8,523 nucleotides of DNA from assembly GCA_041685935.1 (NCBI GenBank), contig JAWLES010000103.1:1-8523 (forward strand), read 5' to 3'. The notes under the pieces were generated by a model. It did no database searches and was not told the origin of the DNA. It was given only the letters and a program-made list of their open reading frames with translations. The stretch comes from JAIPEK01 sp041685935 (GTDB taxonomy: Bacteria; Desulfobacterota; Desulfobacteria; Desulfobacterales; Desulfobacteraceae). Each line of letters starts with the position of its first letter. Positions within the stretch are counted from its first letter, which is position 1. Below, piece by piece: positions 6,276 through 8,523 of the stretch. The translations under genes and the position numbers were made by a program.

Positions 6276-6712
6276 CGAGTACGGTAAAACACGTATAAAC
6301 CGGCAAAAATCCCCTGGGATGTGCCCTAGGCAATATCGATTATGGTGATGGGCACCGGATAGTTCCGGACAAAGGACAAATTGATCAGATCATAGGTGCA
6401 GTGCATCACAAATCCGGTCCAGCAACCTCCTCCTTTCCCTATTCCTGAAAAAGATATTTTCTTATAGCTTGATCGGGCTTGTTCAGATACCGGATAAGAT
6501 CGTGGTTTGCTTTGCTCAAACGATCTATCTTTGTTCGGTAGGAAGAAATGCGCTTCGCATGGCGAGAAGAATGCCGCCGATATTGTATCAGCTGGTTCGA
6601 TAGGGTTTACGCCGAATAGGTGCCACATCCAGCATCGTGAGATGTGTTTGTCTCAAACCGAAATGTCTCAGAAGGGATGTGTTTAGCCAGATAGATTCAA
6701 CTCTTTGTGAAC
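6276..6712. other. Intergenic region, no convincing gene
   Basis: The stretch after the two-gene cassette holds no obvious terminator with a U-tract. A perfect small hairpin CCGGA-TAGT-TCCGG lies at 6355-6368. A 100-codon minus-strand frame (6326-6628) crosses most of it but looks low-complexity, has no clear ribosome site and matches no family I know. Two GATGTGTTT copies occur between 6640 and 6690. Confidence 0.5.
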
Positions 6713-6831
6713 ACTTGCCACCGGAATACAATATTCCCCGGAATACCGGAAGCTGCACCTTGAATCTGGCAATGCGCTCCGGTCAGGAATTCCCATTACT
6801 GAAGGGGCATAGCCGGAACATGCACTGAAGC
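6713..6831 (+). repeat. Dispersed repeat, copy B
   Basis: This is the second copy of the element at 4318-4438, in the same orientation. It contains a neat hairpin GGAATA-CAA-TATTCC (6723-6737) where copy A has GGAATATTCC, and TCCGG/CCGGA arms (near 6778 and 6813) that could close a longer stem. The two copies differ in many bases but keep two exact blocks, so this is an old family rather than a recent duplication. Read in one frame, the first part of both copies gives E-(W/Y)-NIP, five residues, then CTLNLA, leaving open a coding origin. Confidence 0.7.
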
Positions 6832-7034
6832 GCCCCGACAAAGATATCACTAATTACCATTGCAACCCGGAATCGGTTTAGCTATCAATTTGGTAATAGT
6901 CTCAAAAAAAAAATTATAATCGCAGGGTGTGCAAGTGTACTGGGCATTCAAAAGGGGGATAAATTCTATGCTGATATCCCGTGTGTCAAATATGATTTTA
7001 TAAAAAACGATATGTAAATGCGGAAAGGCTTAAT
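6832..7034. other. AT-rich intergenic region
   Basis: This is downstream of the DUF5329 gene (minus strand) and of repeat B. It contains a TATAAT at 6915-6920 after a ten-base A-run, but the best upstream -35 (TTGGTA, 6890-6895) is 19 bases away and no credible gene follows. No terminator is clear. Confidence 0.4.
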
Positions 7035-7451
7035 TTATTCGGCGGGATTGCCGAAATCGTTCAGGCGTTCGCGCAGCCATTCGCCGGCATCGACGGTTTG
7101 GCCGTTGTTAAACTTTATCTGATAGGGTTTTCCTGAAATAGAAGATTTTGAAGCGATTTTTTCGATAAACAGCTCCGCGGTCCACTGGTCCTTATCCGGC
7201 GCAAACCATGAACCCGTGGCCCGGTCCAGTTTCATTTTCAAGTGCGCCCCTGCTTCGGCCGGCAGATATTCCCGGCCGTTTCGAATAAAGGAGCCCTGCA
7301 CCTGCTCGACTTCATGGATCAGAAACTTGATTCTGGCTTTTTCGTCATCCCAGTCGGCCCGAGCCGGGGCGGCGGCCAGGAAGATCAGAACGATCAGCCA
7401 TTTAAAAATGACATGAATGTTTGTTGCTTTGTGAATCAACGAAAAGGACAT
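7035..7451 (-). CDS. Exported DUF5329 family protein
   Basis: This small secreted or periplasmic protein has 138 residues from the ATG at 7451. The N-terminus is a classical Sec signal: a Lys/His-containing start, a hydrophobic core (about residues 14-26) and a cleavage site after Ala-Arg-Ala at residue 32, leaving a mature protein of about 106 residues. The mature part carries the DUF5329 pattern: ARIKFLIHEVE, SFIRNGREY, AEAGAHLKMKL, FIEKIASKSSISGKPYQI and a closing WLRERL. The biochemical function of the family is unknown. A GTG four codons upstream (7463) is possible, but AGGTG at 7461-7465 sits ten bases before the ATG and overlaps that GTG, so the ATG is preferred. The gene is monocistronic as far as visible and divergent from the gene at 7763. 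Confidence 0.87.
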   Translation of the reverse strand: MSFSLIHKATNIHVIFKWLIVLIFLAAAPARADWDDEKARIKFLIHEVEQVQGSFIRNGREYLPAEAGAHLKMKLDRATGSWFAPDKDQWTAELFIEKIASKSSISGKPYQIKFNNGQTVDAGEWLRERLNDFGNPAE

Positions 7452-7460
7452 GATGGGGTT

Positions 7461-7465
7461 CACCT
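7461..7465 (-). promoter_or_regulatory. Shine-Dalgarno for the DUF5329 gene
   Basis: On the minus strand this reads AGGTG, with nine bases between it and the ATG ending at 7449. It overlaps the competing GTG codon and therefore favours the ATG start. Confidence 0.5.
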
Positions 7466-7479
7466 GATCGTGATGAAGT

Positions 7480-7508
7480 CATAAGAAGACTTTTAGCATC
7501 GTCGTCAA
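7480..7508 (-). promoter_or_regulatory. Weak candidate sigma-70 promoter for the DUF5329 gene
   Basis: On the minus strand TTGACG (7503-7508) is a good -35 match. A poor -10 CTTATG (7480-7485) follows at 17 bases, or TATGAC (7478-7483) at 19. The -10 is weak, so this is only a suggestion. It would give a very short leader. Confidence 0.3.
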
Positions 7509-7697
7509 CCGTCACTCTTCATTTAACGGGTATTTTATTTGATTTGCTTTATAGGAATTTCAGGTTATCCAAGCATCTACCGGATGAACCTTTTTTGTCT
7601 TGTTTACCATAGGCTTGCAGTTTTCCCTATTATAATATTTTAAAAATAAGTGCCGATACATCTGCGTCAAAATATATTTTTTGTTTCCCTTCCCCGG

Positions 7698-7726
7698 TTG
7701 AAAAAGAAATACCAATGGTTTACAAT
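7698..7726 (+). promoter_or_regulatory. Sigma-70 promoter for the 7763 gene
   Basis: TTGAAA (7698-7703) and TACAAT (7721-7726) are each one mismatch from consensus and are separated by exactly 17 bases. Transcription would start near 7733, about 30 bases before the TTG start codon. There is no nearby operator-like palindrome that I can see. Confidence 0.65.
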
Positions 7727-7748
7727 ATCCTATAACATCTTAGTCAAC

Positions 7749-7753
7749 CGAGG
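7749..7753 (+). promoter_or_regulatory. Shine-Dalgarno supporting a TTG start
   Basis: CGAGG lies nine bases before the TTG at 7763. No in-frame ATG occurs until residue 87, so this site decides the start. Confidence 0.6.
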
Positions 7754-7762
7754 CGGTTTGCC

Positions 7763-8398
7763 TTGCAAAAGTATCAAAGCGAAAAATCGCTAGCCAACCT
7801 GGCCAGTGCTCTTGTGAAACTCTTTGGCAGGAACGTGCCGTCGGAGCCGTTTGCGCGGATTCTGGCATCCGCCTTGGAAAATGGGGCAATCTCCTATGAG
7901 GAGGTGAGCCGCCTGGCTGGTCCAGCCGCCGAAGATCTGATCTTTGATGCCTGGGATGCGAAGCTCCTGATTCCCCGACGCAGCGCGGCATGCGGGGAAT
8001 GGGATTACCGGCTGCTGGTCATGGGGCCGAATGAAATTTACGATATGCCCAATATCGGCTGCTATCTGGTGGATATGGCCATGACCCACGGCCAATGGGC
8101 AGTGGACGATGCAGTAGCAGCCTTGTATCACGACATGGGGGAACCCGAGTGGGAACGTATGCCCATATTCGTCCGCCAGCTTTTCCGGCAGGCGGATCAA
8201 TTGGTCGTGACAGCGGCCGGGATTAATGCTGCATGCCGAATAGCCGGTCTCTACCACCGTACAGGAACTATGATTCTGGAATTAAAAGGAGGCGGCATCA
8301 TCAGCCCAAAGCTGGCTGTGAAATCGCTGGTGGCAAAAAAACGAATGCCCATCTACGAGCTCAACCCGGGCTTATTTCCCCATCAGTATTTTGGTTAA
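7763..8398 (+). CDS. Hypothetical protein, 211 aa, TTG start
   Basis: I do not recognise this protein. It appears soluble, with no signal peptide or membrane segment. The N-terminal 75 residues are helical, with a segment ISYEEVSRLAGPAAEDLIFDAWDAKLL that could be a winged-helix-like domain followed by a strand pair (DYRLLVMGPNEIYDMP). The middle is acidic and aromatic (WAVDDAVAALYHDMGEPEWERM). The C-terminal part has LELKGGGIISPKLAVKSL and ends ELNPGLFPHQYFG. It has three cysteines (Cys77, Cys100 and Cys157), all isolated. The start is TTG, set by GAGG nine bases upstream and a good promoter at 7698-7726. The next gene begins 47 bases downstream on the same strand, so the two may form an operon. 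A transcriptional regulator is possible from the N-terminal pattern, but this is weak. Confidence 0.8.
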   Translation: MQKYQSEKSLANLASALVKLFGRNVPSEPFARILASALENGAISYEEVSRLAGPAAEDLIFDAWDAKLLIPRRSAACGEWDYRLLVMGPNEIYDMPNIGCYLVDMAMTHGQWAVDDAVAALYHDMGEPEWERMPIFVRQLFRQADQLVVTAAGINAACRIAGLYHRTGTMILELKGGGIISPKLAVKSLVAKKRMPIYELNPGLFPHQYFG

Positions 8399-8445
8399 TT
8401 GTCCGCAGCTGTTAACCGCCGAAGAAAAAAGCAAATGAGACGTTC

Positions 8446-8523
8446 ATGACGACAACAGACGAGAAACCCCTCAACCTTCTTGTTCATGCACTTTCCGGTC
8501 CGTTTCCGGATGAGGCCGAAAGC
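8446..8523 (+). CDS. Start of an unidentified gene (cut by window end)
   Basis: Twenty-six codons from the ATG at 8446 stay open to the last base: MTTTDEKPLNLLVHALSG, then PFPDEAES. The N-terminus is polar and gives no signal peptide. The ribosome site is weak (GAGA, 8437-8440). The 47-base spacing after the 7763 gene suggests co-transcription. Too little is visible to name a product. Confidence 0.5.
   Translation, partial: MTTTDEKPLNLLVHALSGPFPDEAES

Noticed and set aside
6326..6628. 100-codon minus-strand ORF downstream of the two-gene cassette
   Set aside because: No family signature, uneven composition (Ser, Pro and Phe rich) and no convincing ribosome site. It lies in a repeat-bearing gap.
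6637..6828. 63-codon plus-strand ORF running into repeat B
   Set aside because: Most of its C-terminal half is the repeat itself, and the corresponding frame in copy A is broken, so a functional gene is unlikely.
6901..6963. Lipoprotein-like reading (KKKIIIAGCASVLGI) in the AT-rich gap
   Set aside because: It has no start codon or ribosome site, and TAA at 6961-6963 ends it after about 20 codons. At most it is a decayed fragment.
7615..7636. TTGCAG and TATAAT upstream of the 7763 gene as a promoter
   Set aside because: The two boxes are only 10 bases apart, far from the 16-18 needed. The pair at 7698-7726 is much better.

Overview
The window looks like chromosomal DNA of a strictly anaerobic Desulfobacterota-type bacterium, probably a relative of the sulfate reducers. 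This is inferred from gene flavour: a selenocysteine-coding gene, a cytidylate kinase-like/BON fusion, a DUF5329 protein, a two-component kinase and long gaps holding dispersed non-coding repeats. No rRNA or other phylogenetic marker is present, so the assignment is tentative.

Layout. (1) Positions 2-991 (+) are the 3' end of a NarL/UhpB-type hybrid histidine kinase with a C-terminal receiver domain. (2) Positions 982-1377 (-) are a decayed L-lactate dehydrogenase lacking its N-terminus and about 150 central residues. (3) After a gap of about 300 bases, 1679-2854 (+) encodes an AI-2E family membrane transporter. (4) Positions 3103-3930 (-) encode a cytidylate kinase-like protein with a C-terminal BON domain, with a doubtful small ORF upstream at 3969-4202 (-). 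(5) Positions 4212-4720 hold no convincing gene but carry repeat copy A. (6) Positions 4721-5257 (+) encode a peroxiredoxin-like protein with an in-frame TGA at codon 44, exactly where relatives carry the peroxidatic cysteine. A perfect 7-bp hairpin, a candidate bacterial SECIS, follows it. A 324-codon gene of unknown function with TraB/EreA/ChaN-like motifs follows 43 bases later (5301-6275). (7) Positions 6276-7034 are a second large gap, with repeat copy B in the same orientation as A. (8) Positions 7035-7451 (-) encode an exported DUF5329 protein. (9) From 7763 (+), a well-formed promoter leads into an unrecognised 211-residue protein with a TTG start, then into a gene cut by the window end.

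The most notable element is the 4721-6275 cassette. A standard gene caller would start the first gene at the internal ATG 4883 and lose its redox centre. Read through TGA, the protein has the FLRHFG-U motif and no cysteine at all, so selenium would be its only thiol-like redox group. The gene after it is probably co-transcribed and may act with it. The two repeats flank the cassette as direct repeats, which may mark past insertion or simply reflect an abundant dispersed element. The rest of the window is a mixture of unrelated single genes with no common pathway.
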